DNA of 64,000 bases from Ampelocalamus luodianensis (lineage: Eukaryota > Streptophyta > Magnoliopsida > Poales > Poaceae): positions 20,486,751-20,550,750 of the forward strand of contig CM070622.1 in assembly GCA_036346255.1 (NCBI GenBank), given 5' to 3'. Below are positions 13,612 to 25,051 of the stretch, piece after piece. A program made the position numbers and the translations under genes. How positions within the stretch are numbered: the stretch's first letter is position 1; every line of letters starts with the position of its first letter. The notes beneath the pieces were generated by a model, which was not told where the DNA came from, ran no database searches, and saw only the letters and a program-made list of their open reading frames with translations.

Positions 13612-13851
13612 TGTTACGAAACCTAGTTATGGACAAACGACTAAACCGCCCTTGAAGGGCTTTCACCCCTATGAGTTATATATATGAGGACCCCATGTAC
13701 AGCATACAGACAGATGAATAAAGATTATGGATCCTCCTCTATACACTTATGTCTCTTGGTGTTCATCCTTCTCCTATTGCGTTCATGTGATTGCTCATGT
13801 ATAGATTGATCTATGAGTAAGCAACGTGATGACTACTGCTATTTCTCAATA
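13612..13851 (+). repeat. 3' LTR of the 7323-13851 copia element
   Basis: Starts TGTTACG and ends CAATA instead of CAACA. It is closely similar to the left LTR but has many substitutions, indicating an old insertion. Confidence 0.85.
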
Positions 13852-14283
13852 GGTCAGACACTAATGTGTTTGGTCCACGTGGCTTAGACACTGCCATGTG
13901 TTGCTTACATCTGGGCCTAGATTGTCATAACCTATTGCTTGAAACGGGTGTGCGTTAAAAGTGAAGTTTTGTGATAACTTGGGCATAGAATGTGAAGTTT
14001 TGTGAAAACTTTTGTTAGAAGTGTAGCTTTGTGATCGTTTCGTCGAAGTTTGTGTAGTTTCATGCAATTTATTCACATGTATATTTATGATAGATGTTGA
14101 TGGTCAAAGTTATATTTTAGTCGCCGTGCCAATGTCTAAAACATCACTTATTTGTGTTTGTTGATATAAATAAATGCCGCATAGACATATTTGTTTTAAC
14201 GATAATTATTTCTCAAATGTCATAAACCATACCATTCATGGGCGGTCAAAATCATTTTTGCACAAGGTTTAGTTACATAAGTA

Positions 14284-14537
14284 CTCCCTTTAGTCACAAA
14301 AGGAAGTCGCCTAGAATGTGTACAGTGAAATCGTATCAATTTTGACCAAAGATATTATCTAAAATATGTAGTTTGGATGAACGATAATGATATGAGTAAA
14401 TTTATCACGAAAAATACTTTCGTAACATTACACTTTCATAACTTTTTTACAAAAATATGATAAAAAATTAGTGATCAAAGTGGCATCTTATTGACTTTGA
14501 AAAGTAAAAAAATGACTTCTTTTTGTTACCGAGGGAG
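14284..14537. mobile_element. Stowaway-type MITE (Tc1/mariner)
   Basis: The element starts CTCCCTTTAGTCACAAAAG and ends with the complement of CTCCCTCGGTAACAAAAAG. It is flanked by TA on both sides (282-283 and 538-539 of the 14-kb block). Length 254 bp, AT-rich and non-coding, all as expected for grass Stowaway elements. Confidence 0.85.
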
Positions 14538-14621
14538 TAATACGTTAATACTTAGTACGACATCTAGCACAACACCAAGTACTAGTGGTAGTACTCTTCA
14601 GCACGTGTACTTTCAAGTTAG

Positions 14622-15485
14622 GGAAAATTGATCATTTGCCTCACATTTGAGGTGGTTTCTATCATTTGTCATTATTTTTGTTGCATCTGATCATTTAACA
14701 CCAAGTTAGAGATGCATTTGATTATTTGCCCTTTTAGCTATTTTTGCCCCTGTCTTTATCCCCCACATCTTCTTTGCTTCGGCCATGGCAGACCGGCCAA
14801 GCGACCACTACTCTATGCCAACCGTCATTCGCTCTCCGAAGTCACACCACCCCCTCATCCCTCTGGCCGCACCGCTAGCCATGAGCCCGCGTGCTCGTAT
14901 CTCTCTCTGCACCACAGCTGGCTAGCAGCAAGAGGCGGCCACCGAGGACCAGAGATAGCTGGGTTCGCGCCAGTGAGCCCACCATCGCCGTATCCGTCGT
15001 CCCCGGTCACGCCACCGCCAAATCTGGTCGTCCCCGACTACCGGACCGTTGAATCTACCTGCTCGTATTCTTCTTCCCTAGTGTCAGCGGTGCAGCTCAA
15101 GGGAGGCGGGGGCAACACGGTGACTGCGGTCGTCCAAGCGGAGGTGGCGGCTTGGTGGCGGCAAGTAGAGAAGAGAAGAGAAGATGAGGATGAGCTTCCT
15201 TCTCTAGCCCGCCGACCCCGGTGTCAGCGTCACGCACCTCGGTGGCAGTCGAGTCCGCACGCCTGACGAAGGAACGACATGGGCGAAGGCGGCGTGGGCT
15301 GCGCAAGAGAAGAGGAGAGGTGAGGAGGAGGAGGAAGGGGAAGAAGACCGGGGCAACAATTTCCAAAAAGGCAAAAAATCAAATGTCTCTCTAACTTTGT
15401 GGCAAATGATCAATTGCAACAAAAATAGTGGCAAATAAAAGAGAGCACATCAAATATTAGGGCAAATGATAAATTTTCTGTTCTA
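14622..15485. mobile_element. Foldback element D
   Basis: The arm at about 14622-14755 pairs with about 15350-15485. Shared blocks include TATTTTTGTTGCA.TGATCATTT and AAGTTAGAGA..CATTTGATT.TTTGCC. The GC-rich loop (14760-15340) has overlapping open frames on both strands, the longest 184 codons, without recognisable domains. The reading is a non-autonomous long-inverted-repeat DNA element, possibly with captured GC-rich sequence. Confidence 0.7.
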
Positions 15486-15882
15486 GTTATCCGGCACAGC
15501 TAATACAGGAGGTGCTTGAGCACATCAATTTTTATGTTTCAAGACGAAGTCTTGCATCTTATTAACACGAAGAAATGAAGAATGATAATCACCACTACAT
15601 ATTTACAACTGGAAGAATTCTATTTGTACACATAGAAATATCAAAACTTCATTTGTCAATTCGACCTGATCGTCCTAGTGTATGCACCAAATTCCGGCCA
15701 TGCCAAATTGCCGATCCTGCAGAAAGCTTCGATCTCCGCACACCCTGATCGGACGAAACTCACAACTGACACCTCCCCGTTCTAGAGCACGGGCCGGCCG
15801 GCCGGCCGCCGCGCCGCTGCTTGCGCGCGTCGCCTGACTCTCCTGACGTCTTGCACCAAGAAGCCCTCGTGAAGTCCAAGAA
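15486..15882. other. 3' flank of the RNase H-like pseudogene, nothing else seen
   Basis: Downstream of the minus-strand pseudogene. It contains no further domain that I can recognise and may include its 3' untranslated region. Confidence 0.3.
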
Positions 15883-16224
15883 TCACTCACGCGTGCAGCT
15901 TGCGGGGTCGCTCGTGCGCGACGCCGTGGCGATCGTCGTGGGCCTTCTCCCAGACGGCGCGCGGCACGAGCCCGCCGTCCACACCCCCGGGCGCTCGTAC
16001 GCCTCCCGGCAGAGGACGTGCGCCACCTGGTTTCCCTCCCGGTAGACGTGCTGCACCTCGCACTCGGAGAAGCAGCCGAGCAGCGCGAGGATCTCCTCCT
16101 GCATGGCCAGCGGTATCCGCGGCTGCGTCTCCTCGCGGCGCAGGAGCTGCACCAGCACCAGGTCGTCGCCCTCCATGAGCAACCTGTCCACGAAACACTC
16201 CAGCGCGAGTTCGAGCCCGCGGAT

Positions 16225-16648
16225 TGTTGTAAATTAATCTAAACTTGTCAAGTAATAGGGTATTAGGATCCTAATACAATCAGCATCAGATCAAAATTAA
16301 TTTATTTTTTTTGCTAGGTTTTTCATGTTTAGTTTCGGCTTGACTAGCAAGTTGATCAGAGTCTTTAAAAGGATATGTAATCAGATCAGTTTTATTGAAG
16401 CAATCAGAAAGAAAAAGGAAAAGCTGCACTGTAGCACAGCACAAAAAAATCCATCGTGTTTCTTCTTTTGCTTCCAGTACTTGACTTCCTTCCGTACTTG
16501 TGCATGTGTATTGCTTCCGGTTGATTCTTTCCAAAGCCTACGTGTGTGTGCATGGTTCTTGCTATTAGTACTCATGAGTGTTTCCAAACGCGCGCGTGTG
16601 TGTTCGCGTTGAGTGTGTTCACGTGTGTTTTTGTGTTTAGTGCTAACA
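16225..16648 (+). repeat. 5' LTR of the gag-only element
   Basis: TGTTG...GCTAACA, 424 bp, followed after two bases by the tRNA-Met primer site at 16651-16662. Confidence 0.9.
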
Positions 16649-16710
16649 ATTGGTATCAGAGCGAGGTGTAGCGCGTTATGCCGAAGCAGATGTCGTCCCC
16701 GTAAAAGTCC

Positions 16711-17550
16711 ATGGTTAGTGGCGACACCTCGGACACGGCGGCATCCAAGGCACCGGCGAAGGAGGGATCGGTAACCCTCCAATACCCAATGCTCACTGAG
16801 ATCAACTATGGCTCTTGGGCGGTGAAGATGAAGGTGTTCATGCGTGTGCAAGGGGTGTGGGCGGCGGTGGAAGGCAATGAGCTGGTCGATGAGCGCAAGG
16901 ACTAGATGGCTCTTGCCGTCATATTCCAAGCCGTGCCCGAGGCCATGATGATGGTCTTGGCCGAAAATGAGACGGCCAAGGAGGCTTAGGACACCCTGAA
17001 GGAGATGCACATCGGCGCTGACCACGTCAAAAAAGCACGAGCACAGACCCTCATGGGTGAGTTCGATGTGATGCGCATGAAGAAGACGGAGTCCATCAAG
17101 GACTTCGCCATGAGGCTGACCACCATCGTCAACGAGATTCGTGTCCTCGGAGACAAGATGGAGGAGCGCACCGTCGTGAAGAAGTTTCTTCGTGCCGTCC
17201 CCGACAAATTTTTGTCGATCGCCTCCACGATTGAGCAATTTGCTGATATGAAGACGATGACGGTTGTGGAGGTGGTTGGGCGACTAAAGGCGTATGAGGA
17301 ACGTACGAAGGGACGGCGGTGCGACGAGGAAGGTGAGCATCTACTACTCACCCGTGCCGAGTGGGAATCCAGGTCCAATAAAGAGGGCAATTCTGGTATG
17401 AAGAATCGCAAGTTCGACAAGACGAAGGTTCGCTGCTACAATTGTCAGGACTACGGGCACTTCGCTTCTGAATGCCGTAATCCCAGGAAGGAGAGAGCGG
17501 AGGCGCATTTAATTGTGGATGATGCTGAAGACGAACCGACGTTGCTTTGA
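16711..17550 (+). pseudogene. Copia gag (UBN2-type) with CCHC knuckle and two stops
   Basis: One reading frame runs from the ATG at 16711 to TGA at 17548-17550, about 280 codons, broken by TAG at 16903 and TAG at 16987. The N-terminal part (LTEINYGSWAVKMKVFM) and middle (IKDFAMRLTTIVNEIRVLG, FLRAVPDKF) are those of the UBN2 gag domain. The C-terminus has the zinc knuckle CYNCQDYGHFASEC (C-x2-C-x4-H-x4-C), needed for RNA binding in the particle. The second stop falls where related gags have Trp (KEAWD), consistent with a G-to-A change. Reading through is needed for function, so it is dead as it stands. Confidence 0.85.
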
Positions 17551-17799
17551 TTTTGAGTTGAGTCCGGGACGTTGAAGAGATGTGTTCGCCATCCTGAGTC
17601 GAGTACGTTGTTTTGATGTTGAGTTGAGTCCGTGACGTTGAAGAGATGTGTTCGCCGTCCTAAGTCAAATTCGTGGAGTTGAGTCCGGGATGTTGAGGAG
17701 ATGTGTTCGCCGTCCTGTGTCGAGTATCAGTTGGGCAAGTCGTAGTTGAGCCGATTGCCGCAACAAGTTAGAATCGGCAAGTCTAGATTAGGGGGAGAT

Positions 17800-18229
17800 T
17801 GTTGGAAATTAATCTAGACTTACCAAGTAATATGGTATTAGGATCCTGATGCAATCAGCATCAGATCAAAATTAGTTTATTTCCTTTGCTAGGCTTTCCA
17901 TGTTTAGTTTCGGCTTGACTAGCAAGTTGATCAGAGTCTTTAAAAGGATACGTAATCAGATCAGTTTTATTGAAGCAATCAGAAAGAAAAAAGGAAAAGC
18001 TGCACTGTAGCGCAGCACAAAAAAAAATTCATCGTGTTTCTTCTTTTGCTTCCAGTACGTGACTTCCTTCCGTACTTGTGCATGTGTATTGCTTCCGGTT
18101 GATTCTTTCCAAAGCCTACGTGTGCGTGTGCATGGTTCTTGCTATTAGTACTCGTGAGTGTTTCCAAACGCGTGCGTGTGTGTTCGCGTTGAGTGTGTTC
18201 ACGTGTGTTCTTTGTGTTTAGTGCTAACA
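17800..18229 (+). repeat. 3' LTR of the gag-only element
   Basis: TGTTGG...GCTAACA, 430 bp, preceded by the polypurine tract and followed by the CGGAT duplication. Confidence 0.9.
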
Positions 18230-18719
18230 CGGATCAGCGCCCGGGCCTCCACCACGCCCACCGTCGCGTGTTCTGTCGGTTCGGCAAAGGCGAGCAGGAT
18301 GCGGCCGTCGCAGTCGCGGATGGCGCCCGACGCTGGCCCGGCCGGAGCCGTCGTGGTAGACGGACCCGTCGAAGTTGAGCTTGAACCAGCCGGCGCGCGG
18401 AGGCTGCCACCTCACCATGACGCGGCACGGCTGGAACGGCTGGGACGAGGGGGACAGCGCGGTGGAGCTGGGCGGCCGGCACGGCGGCACCGACGGCACC
18501 GAACAGGGCGGCAGTGGAAAGAATGCCGCCGGCGCAACGGCGGAGACACACGCCATGGCTAGTGCGTGAGGATGGCTGGTCGAAAGGTGTATGTGTGCTA
18601 CTTATATTGCATTCGTGCGCCCGCATTCCACGCGGAGTGCAATCCGAGTCGGATGCGGCTTTGCCTGCTTGCCTTCCGTCGTGGCTCGCCTCTATGTTCC
18701 CGTCCACGTGGCCGCTCAC

Positions 18720-19272
18720 TGTTGGCTTGGCATGAGGTACCGGACCCCACGTCTTTTCTCCGTAAAAAACAAGACCCTATCTCACATCCGAACATAGTAT
18801 CTCTTCAGGGATCAAACAATGCAACAACTCAATCAAGCAATGGCCACATTGGCTTTGATAAATTTGTTGTATTCTTTTCCTTGTCTGGGGTTTAGATCCG
18901 AGAGGTAGAAGAGAGGAGAGGGAGAGGGTACCGTCGGAGGTAGAGGAGGAGCCGGCCATGGAGGCAGCGACGGTCATCGAAGGGGAACGGCGTGTCCCTA
19001 GCTGGCGGCGTTCGATGACAGCGGCGGGAGGAGGTAGCGGCTCCGGCTCTGGTGAAGCTTCCCGTCGCTCACTGCGCCCCGGAGATCGGTCTAGGGTTTC
19101 AGTGTCGGTGGGGTGTATGGCTCGAGCCAACCTCGTGCTTTGAGCCGCGGCCCCACCCTTTATGTAATGCGCGCATGCGAGGGCCCACCACCAATAGATG
19201 GTGGGCGCCCCGATCGAAGCGCGGATCAAGGCCCCGATTAGTCGTTGGGCTAATTGGGAGATCAATCCAACA
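18720..19272 (-). repeat. Probable 3' LTR of the minus-strand copia element
   Basis: It lies directly after the polypurine tract on the minus strand, starts TGTTGGATTGATCTCCC, and the best matching end is ...GCCAACA at 18720. The upstream limit at 19272 is firm; the 18720 limit rests only on the terminal inverted bases. Confidence 0.5.
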
Positions 19273-19460
19273 TTCTCCCCCTTGATCTCCTCTATACTTT
19301 AACTTTTAATTACTTTTGACTTTACTCATTCCATCACAGATTAGTGCATAGAGCATGTCTCATCGTCACGGTCAATCGCCGATAGATTTGACAGTTATAA
19401 TACACCTCTCTGTTTTGAAATAGTTACTTTAATCCTTTGGGCCATCTTTTAGTCCAGGAA

Positions 19461-20171
19461 TCATAGGCTTTCCCTTAAACCCATGCCGGCTACATGTTCT
19501 CTGAACACGTTGGGTGGTAAGCCTTTAGTAAGCGGATCCGCTAACATCTTTGCGGTACTTATATGCTCAAGACTTATAATTTGATCCCGAACTTTATCTT
19601 TCACAACATAATACTTTATGTCAATGTGTTTGGCAGCACCACTTGACTTATTGTTGTGGGCATACGTTACTGCAGGTTCATTATCGCAGTACAACTTAAG
19701 TGGTCTATTGATGTCGTCAACCACTTTTAAACCGGGTATGAACTTCTTTAGCCAGTTCACCTGCCCCGTAGCCTCATAACATGCTACAAACTCGGCATAC
19801 ATTGTGAACGATTTAGTGACAGTTTGCTTTGAGCTTTTCCACGATATAGCTCCTCCAGCGAGAGTGAACACATATCCGGATGTAGACTTTCTATCATCTC
19901 CCGCAAAATCAGAATCTGTATACCCCACTATATGGAGTGAATCTGATCTTCTGTATGTCATCATGAGGCCTTTTGTTCCTTGCAAATAACGTAAGACTTT
20001 CTTTATCAATTTCCAATGTTCTATTTCAGGATTGCTCTGGAATCTGCCAAGTAACCCGGTAACAAATGCTAAGTCAGGGCGTGTGCATACTTGAGCATAC
20101 TGTAATCTTCCGACAGCTGAAGCATATGGAACCGCTTTCATTTGATCGATCTCATCTTGGTTCTGGGGCAT
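19461..20171 (-). pseudogene. Copia RNase H domain
   Basis: A 236-codon minus frame shows RLQYAQVCTRPDLAF, then VGYTDSDFAGDDRKSTSGYVF (first catalytic Asp region), AISWKSSKQ, AEFVACYEA, LYCDNEPAV, KHIDIKYYVV and LADPLTKGLP. It is complete as a domain but separated by a frameshift from the reverse transcriptase frame, so it can no longer be made as part of a polyprotein. Confidence 0.9.
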
Positions 20172-21728
20172 TGAAAATCCCCATATCTGCCGCCCTTGAC
20201 TATAGGTGCAGGTGAAGGACTACATTTATGCATACCAAATTTCTTTAAGACTTTCTCTATGTATGCCTTTTGTGATAGTCCCAATATCCCCTTGTTTCTA
20301 TCCCGGTGAATTTCGATCCCTCGAACGAACGAAGCTTCACCAAGATCTTTCATATCAAAGTTTGAGGACAAAACTTCTTAGTCTCGATGTGACTAACATC
20401 ACTACTAGCCAGAGGATATCATCCACATACAGGATTAGGAAGATAAACTTCCCATCTTTAAACTTTGCATAAACACAGTTGTCCTCTACATTTTATTTAA
20501 ACCCAAATTTTCTTATTGTACTGTCAAACTTCAAGTACCACTGTCTTGAAGCTTGCTTTAACCCATAAATCGATTTCTTTAGACGACATCCCATTCTTTC
20601 ATTTCCTTCCACGACAAAACCTTTCGGTTGTGCCATGTAAACATTTTCCTCCAAGTCCCCATTAAGAAATGCCGTCTTTACATCCATCTGATGTAACTCT
20701 AAATCATAATGTGCTACTAATGTCATTATGATTCTGAAGGAATCTTTACATGAGACTGGAGAAAAAGTCTCATTGTAATCAATATCTTCTCTTTGCGTAA
20801 AGCCTTTTGCCACAAGTCGCGCTTTGTATCTTTCTACATTCCCTTGGGAGTCAAGCTTTGTCTTGTAGACCCATTTACAGCCTACTGTTTTGGCTCCTTT
20901 AGGAATAATTTCCAAGTCCCAGACTTTATTAGCCTTCATGGACCTCATTTCCTCTTCCATGGCATCAAGCCATTTTGAAGAATTTTCGCTTCTCATGGCT
21001 TCTTCAAATGAGATGGGATCATCCTCCATTTGAAATTCCTCTGTATGATAAATCTGATAATCATCAGAAATAGCTGATCTTCTTACTCTTTGAGACCTCC
21101 TCGGGGCCTCCTCATTTGGTACATTTTCTGTTTGAGGCTGATGTTGCTCCCCCTCATCTGTGGCAATGGGTTCTATAGGATCCTGAAGAATAGGTTCCTC
21201 ATTCTCATTCAATGTTGCCACAGGAGGAACAATAACAGGTGCTGGCACCACAGTGTCTTGCACCGTCGGTGCAGCGACAGCAGGTAGTATGAAGAATGGC
21301 TCTTGAATCATCGGAGTGGGCGCATACACCCGCTTCTCTTCAAGGTCAATCTCACGAGCTACCATACTTCCTCTCATCATTTCATCCTCTAAGAAGACAG
21401 TGTGTCTCGTTTCTACAAACTTTGTATATCTGTCTGGACAGTAGAAACGAAAACCTTTTGACTTTTCAGGGTAGCCAATGAAATGACAACTTACTGTTTT
21501 GGGATCAAGCTTCCCAAGGTTTGGGTTAAATACTTTAGCCTCAGCAGGACTCCCCCACACACGTAAGTGGTTTAGTGAGAGAACTCTTCCTGTCCACAAC
21601 TCGTACGGTGTTTTGGGCACCGACCTACTAGGCACTCTGTTGAGAATATGAATGGCGGTTTTCAACGCCTCCATCCATAAACTCAATGGCAGTGTGGAAT
21701 AGCTCATCATGCTTCGCACCATATCCAT
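20138..21728 (-). pseudogene. Copia integrase C-terminus and reverse transcriptase, frameshifted
   Basis: The main 411-codon frame (20493-21728) starts in the integrase tail ([34 protein letters not shown]). It continues through an acidic, proline-rich linker into reverse transcriptase ([58 protein letters not shown]). The frame shifts around 20370-20490, where the YVDD-type active-site region should lie; a downstream piece (20138-20371) resumes with SSNFDMKDLGEASFVRGIEI. The polymerase is therefore broken close to its active site. Confidence 0.88.
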
Positions 21729-22203
21729 CAGGGTACGGTTGCGTCTTTCAGCTACTCCATTTTGCTGAGGTTCGCCCGGTGTAGAATCTTGGGGCCACTA
21801 TACCATTTTCTGTAAGAACCTTGCAAAGGTCCAGAACTTGTCCATATGGGGTATGTCGATCGTAGTACTCCCCACGATCGATCGGACTATCTTAATCTTT
21901 AAATCGTGTTGGTTTTCAACTTGACCTTAAATATCCCGAATTTATCCAAGGCTTCATTTCTTTCTTTGATTGGATAAATATATCCATAACGAGTAATCAT
22001 CCGTGAATGTTATGAACGAGTCATATCCATCCACACTTTTCACGGAAAAGGACCACAAATGTCTGTGTGAATAATTTGTAGAATTCTGTGCTTCTTTTGG
22101 CGTCTTTCTTAATTTTCTTTACATATTTTCCTTTAATGCGTCTCGCATTGTTCTAAATCTGAGAACTCTAATGGAGGAAGAATATCATTCTTAACTAGTC
22201 TTT

Positions 22204-23716
22204 CTATTCTCCCCTCGAAATATGACCTAAGCGACGATGCCATAATTTCGACGACGCATCTAGAGTTCTCTTTCGTTTCCTGTGTACATTCGTAGACGAG
22301 GATTCATTCACTTTCTCGCACGCGACGTTCCCTTTATCGCATACGACATTCACATCATCATATAATGATAACAAATAAAGCTCATTTTGTAAGATGGCAA
22401 GACCAACACATTCTTTATTAAACATTATTTCACACTTGCCATTTCCAAAATGACAATCATAATCATCATTGTCCAAACATGAAACACTAATCAAATTCCT
22501 CTGTAAAGAGGGAACATAAAGAACATCTCTAAGTAAGAGAGTGAAGCCATCAGCTTGCTCTAATGAAAGATCGTCAACAGCTTCAACTTCAGCTTGGACT
22601 CCATTTGCGACTTTAATGCATCTTTCTTTTCTTTGCGTATTCCTCGTTGAACGGAATCCCTGCATATTATAGGCAACATGAACAGTTGCACCTGAATCAA
22701 TCCACCAAGTAGATTTTGAATATTGTACATACAGGGACTCATTTATGAAGGTAATAATGTCCTCACCTTTCTTTGACATAATCATTTTCAAGAAATCGGG
22801 ACAATCTTTCTTGTAATGTCCCTTTTTCTTGCAATGAAGGCACTGATCTTTTTCTACTGCAAACTTATTCTGTTGAGGCTGATGGACATGGACTTTTCTC
22901 TTGTTCCTTGAGGAGAAGTTACTGTTGAAGTTCTTTTTCTTGTTGTCCTTCACATAGTTGATAGAACCACCATGTGAGGATTTAAATCTTTCCTCTTCTT
23001 GCACACACATAGCTATGCACTTTTCTAAGTTCGATTTCTCGGGCTGCATGTTGTAGTTGACAACAAAGGTGTCAAACTTTTCCGGCAAGGAAGCAAAAAT
23101 CAAATGAATAAGGAACTCATCCTTGAGAGCCAAATCCATTAGTTTAAGCTTGGATGCCAAGTTACTCATCCTTAGTATGTGCTCTCTTATGCCACCGCCA
23201 CCACCTGTGTACCTTTCTGTCACAAGCTGCTTAATCAGCTGTATAGCATATGTCTTTGAAGAGCCAGTAAACTGACTCTTTATTTTCTCAAGGTACTCTG
23301 TGACAGTGTCATACTCTGCGATTGAGCCCACAATTGCGAGCTCAATCGTGTTCTTTATCACGACCAAACATTTCTTGTTGGTCGTGGTCCATTCTTATGC
23401 TCAAGGTCATAAGACATCTGTAGGGAGCATGATCCCTCTGTCTTTTCTGCCAAGCAGTATCATCCTCATTTTGATCCCTCATTGGTGCCATAGGCTCAGT
23501 GGGACGTGCTGTAGTGAGAACCCAGTCTACCTCAGCCAAGATAAACGCTAAGTCTATCTTTTTCTTCCACTCTCCATAATTATCTCCTTTGAGAGTGGGG
23601 ATCTCTCGATACAACTCATCAAGTTGTATCCGCTTTGAAAGGTTCAAATAAAGTGAGAACGTAACATTAAAATTATATGCCTTATTTCCAACGTTGGTCA
23701 AAAATACGACATACAA
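22204..23716 (-). pseudogene. Copia gag and protease, frameshifted
   Basis: The gag start (23342-23716) has PTLKGDNYGEWKKKIDLAF and VDWVLTT. The frame changes near 23350 and continues (22204-23367) with TVTEYLEKIKSQFTGSSKTY, a CCHC knuckle CLHCKKKGHYKKDC, the protease motif WWIDSGATVHV and the integrase zinc region start LWHRRLGHIS. The following integrase core (21729-22203, about 475 bp) is shorter than a normal core and full of stops, with a recognisable remnant of the final [11 protein letters not shown] motif near 21760. Confidence 0.88.
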
Positions 23717-24310
23717 TTAAATCAATTTTATCTATACATTAAATCTACATCACCGTTGGGCAGAAATAGAAATAATGCATAAAATCATCAATTAAAAATT
23801 AAAATATTGTTATTATCAACGTTGGTCAGAAAATAACAATATCATAAATTTCTGGAAATTATCACTATTTTTCCAAAATTAAATTCTCCCGTTGGTTCGA
23901 ATTTAATAATGAAAAATCAATCAACATTAACTTTTGCAGCGGAAACTGTAATTATTCTAAAATAATTCATACTCAGAAGCATTCTTACTGTACTCATTTA
24001 ATCTCTGGAAAAATTAACACGTTGGTGCAAAAATTTCCAGAAATTTGATTCAATTTGCATTCAAAATTCACTCAAAAAAGCTTCTGAAAAACATTAAAAC
24101 TCCTTTTCGGATTTACTGTTCAAAATTACGATTTGGCCCAAGACGCTCGGCCACGGCCCACGGCAGGGCCGGCCCAAAAAGCCCCAGCGGCCTCTTTCTC
24201 CCCCTTTGGGCCAAAAACTGACGGAGGACCCTCAGCCGTCCGATCGCATCCAAGCGGATCGGACGGCTGACCACCCGCGCGGCTGGGAAGCTCCCCCTAA
24301 ACTAAGTGTG

Positions 24311-25051
24311 CCCATAGTGCAGATACACCGTTTCATGGGAGGAGGAGCGAGTCGCGGCAAGGCGACGATGGTTAGTTTTGGCGGTGCCAAGGGCAAGCTC
24401 AGCGATGGCAGGCAAGCCAAATTACCAATCCGTCATCCGCGCAAAGTTGCGTGATACGCTGGGATCTGCGTCAGGCAGGCGTGGGATTACGTCGTGCAGC
24501 AACACAAGCCAGAACTAGTTTTCCTGGGAGTTGTAGCTCTTATGCCGTCTCATAGGGCTTGATGTGCGCGATGGGGTTGCAATTTACACGGCGGAGGATG
24601 TACTTGACCTGCTGATTGTCTTGTTTTACTTTTTACCTCTGCTGTTAGAATACTGAGAAACAATATTTTGTATGAACAGTATTCTGCAGTAACATCTAGC
24701 AAGGGCCGTAGAAACATCTCATGTTTACTGTATCGAAAATACTATAGAGTTTTTACTGTATCCTTTGGTACTTTTGGTACTGTAGCATGAAAATACTATA
24801 GAGTTTTTACTGTGTCCTTTGGTATTGTAGCGCTAGATCTAGACATCTTATATCATACAACGGAGACAATGCCTTAATACATGTAACTGTACTCCTGGAT
24901 GATCCATTTCCAGTTTAGGAGGACTTCACGCATCATGTACGGGAGCAAGGAATGTGCAACAGCCAAACAGGCTATTGATTCCACAGGTCAACTACTCAAG
25001 AAACCAGATCAGGCTGTCACCAGCACAATACCTTACTCCCCCACAGATTTA
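24311..25051. other. Intergenic, 3' side of the GILT gene
   Basis: It contains short direct repeats around 24740-24830 (ACTATAGAGTTTTTACTGT twice) and no recognisable coding sequence. Part of it may be 3' untranslated region of the GILT gene, which ends at 25052. Confidence 0.35.

Larger units (their letters stand above)
7323..13851 (+). mobile_element. Degenerate Ty1/copia LTR retrotransposon
   Basis: Two similar 240-bp terminal repeats start TGTTACGAAACCTA (7323-7562 and 13612-13851). The left copy ends CAACA and the right copy ends CAATA. The flanking five bases are GGTCG on the left and GGTCA on the right, a one-mismatch target duplication. A primer-site-like TGTTATCAACACGA follows the left LTR, and a purine-rich tract (CCCAAAGGGA) precedes the right LTR. 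The 6-kb interior is littered with stops and frameshifts; only an RNase H-type 3' end is still readable. It lies in the loop of foldback element C and shares its lineage with the element at 41462-48614. Confidence 0.85.
7022..14105. mobile_element. Foldback element C, split by a copia element
   Basis: The left arm (about 7022-7205) matches the reverse complement of the right arm (about 13862-14105). Shared blocks include GGTTATGACAA.CTAGGC, ATGTAAG.GGCACATG on the left against the complement of CATGTGTTGCTTACAT on the right, and repeated units of the type AAAACT.CAC...ATCACAAAA. The copia element at 7323-13851 lies between the arms. Without it the element is roughly 0.55 kb. It abuts or contains element B on its left side. 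Confidence 0.6.
16225..18229 (+). mobile_element. Non-autonomous, gag-only copia LTR element
   Basis: LTRs of 424 and 430 bp (16225-16648 and 17800-18229) start TGTTG and end GCTAACA. They are flanked by a perfect CGGAT duplication (16220-16224 and 18230-18234). A primer site TGGTATCAGAGC complementary to initiator tRNA-Met lies at 16651-16662, and a polypurine tract TTAGGGGGAGA lies at 17789-17799. The 1.15-kb interior has only a gag frame with two stops and no protease, integrase or polymerase, so the element must have moved with enzymes from elsewhere. It belongs to the same LTR family as the element at 49737-51381. Confidence 0.92.
15883..18556 (-). pseudogene. RNase H-like (RVT_3-type) gene, interrupted and frameshifted
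   Basis: The minus strand from the ATG at 18556 encodes a leader, then WQPPRAGWFKLNFDGSVYHD, the hallmark first strand and catalytic Asp of plant RNase H-like domains. The C-terminal half, with HVYREGNQVAHVLCREA, lies at 15883-16224. The halves are separated by a gag-only LTR element at 16225-18229. Removing it with one CGGAT duplication restores a continuous frame through EARALIRGLELALEC. A second lesion sits after SGRAS near 18330, where about two bases appear to be missing from a Gly/Ala-rich turn, shifting the frame. The family is widespread in plants as short domesticated-looking proteins of unclear role. Two independent breaks make this copy non-functional. Confidence 0.8.
18720..24310 (-). 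mobile_element. Ty1/copia retrotransposon, 5' LTR not found, frames broken
   Basis: On the minus strand the order is leader (23717-24310), gag and protease (22204-23716), a broken integrase (about 21729-22203), reverse transcriptase (20493-21728 and 20138-20371), RNase H (19461-20171), polypurine tract (GATCAAGGGGGAG, near 19273-19290) and 3' LTR. The LTR probably spans 18720-19272, because its ends form TGTTGG...CCAACA. No matching second LTR or tRNA primer site occurs to the right of the leader, so the 5' end is lost or unrecognisable; the upper limit 24310 is approximate. Confidence 0.75.

Noticed and set aside
14712..15266. 184-codon frame in foldback element D
   Set aside because: Pro/Ser/Arg-rich, overlaps open frames on the other strand, and lies in the loop of a non-autonomous element.
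16381..17238. 285-codon minus-strand frame
   Set aside because: It is antisense to the gag gene of the 16.2-kb element and runs through the LTR; His/Leu-rich translation with no family resemblance.
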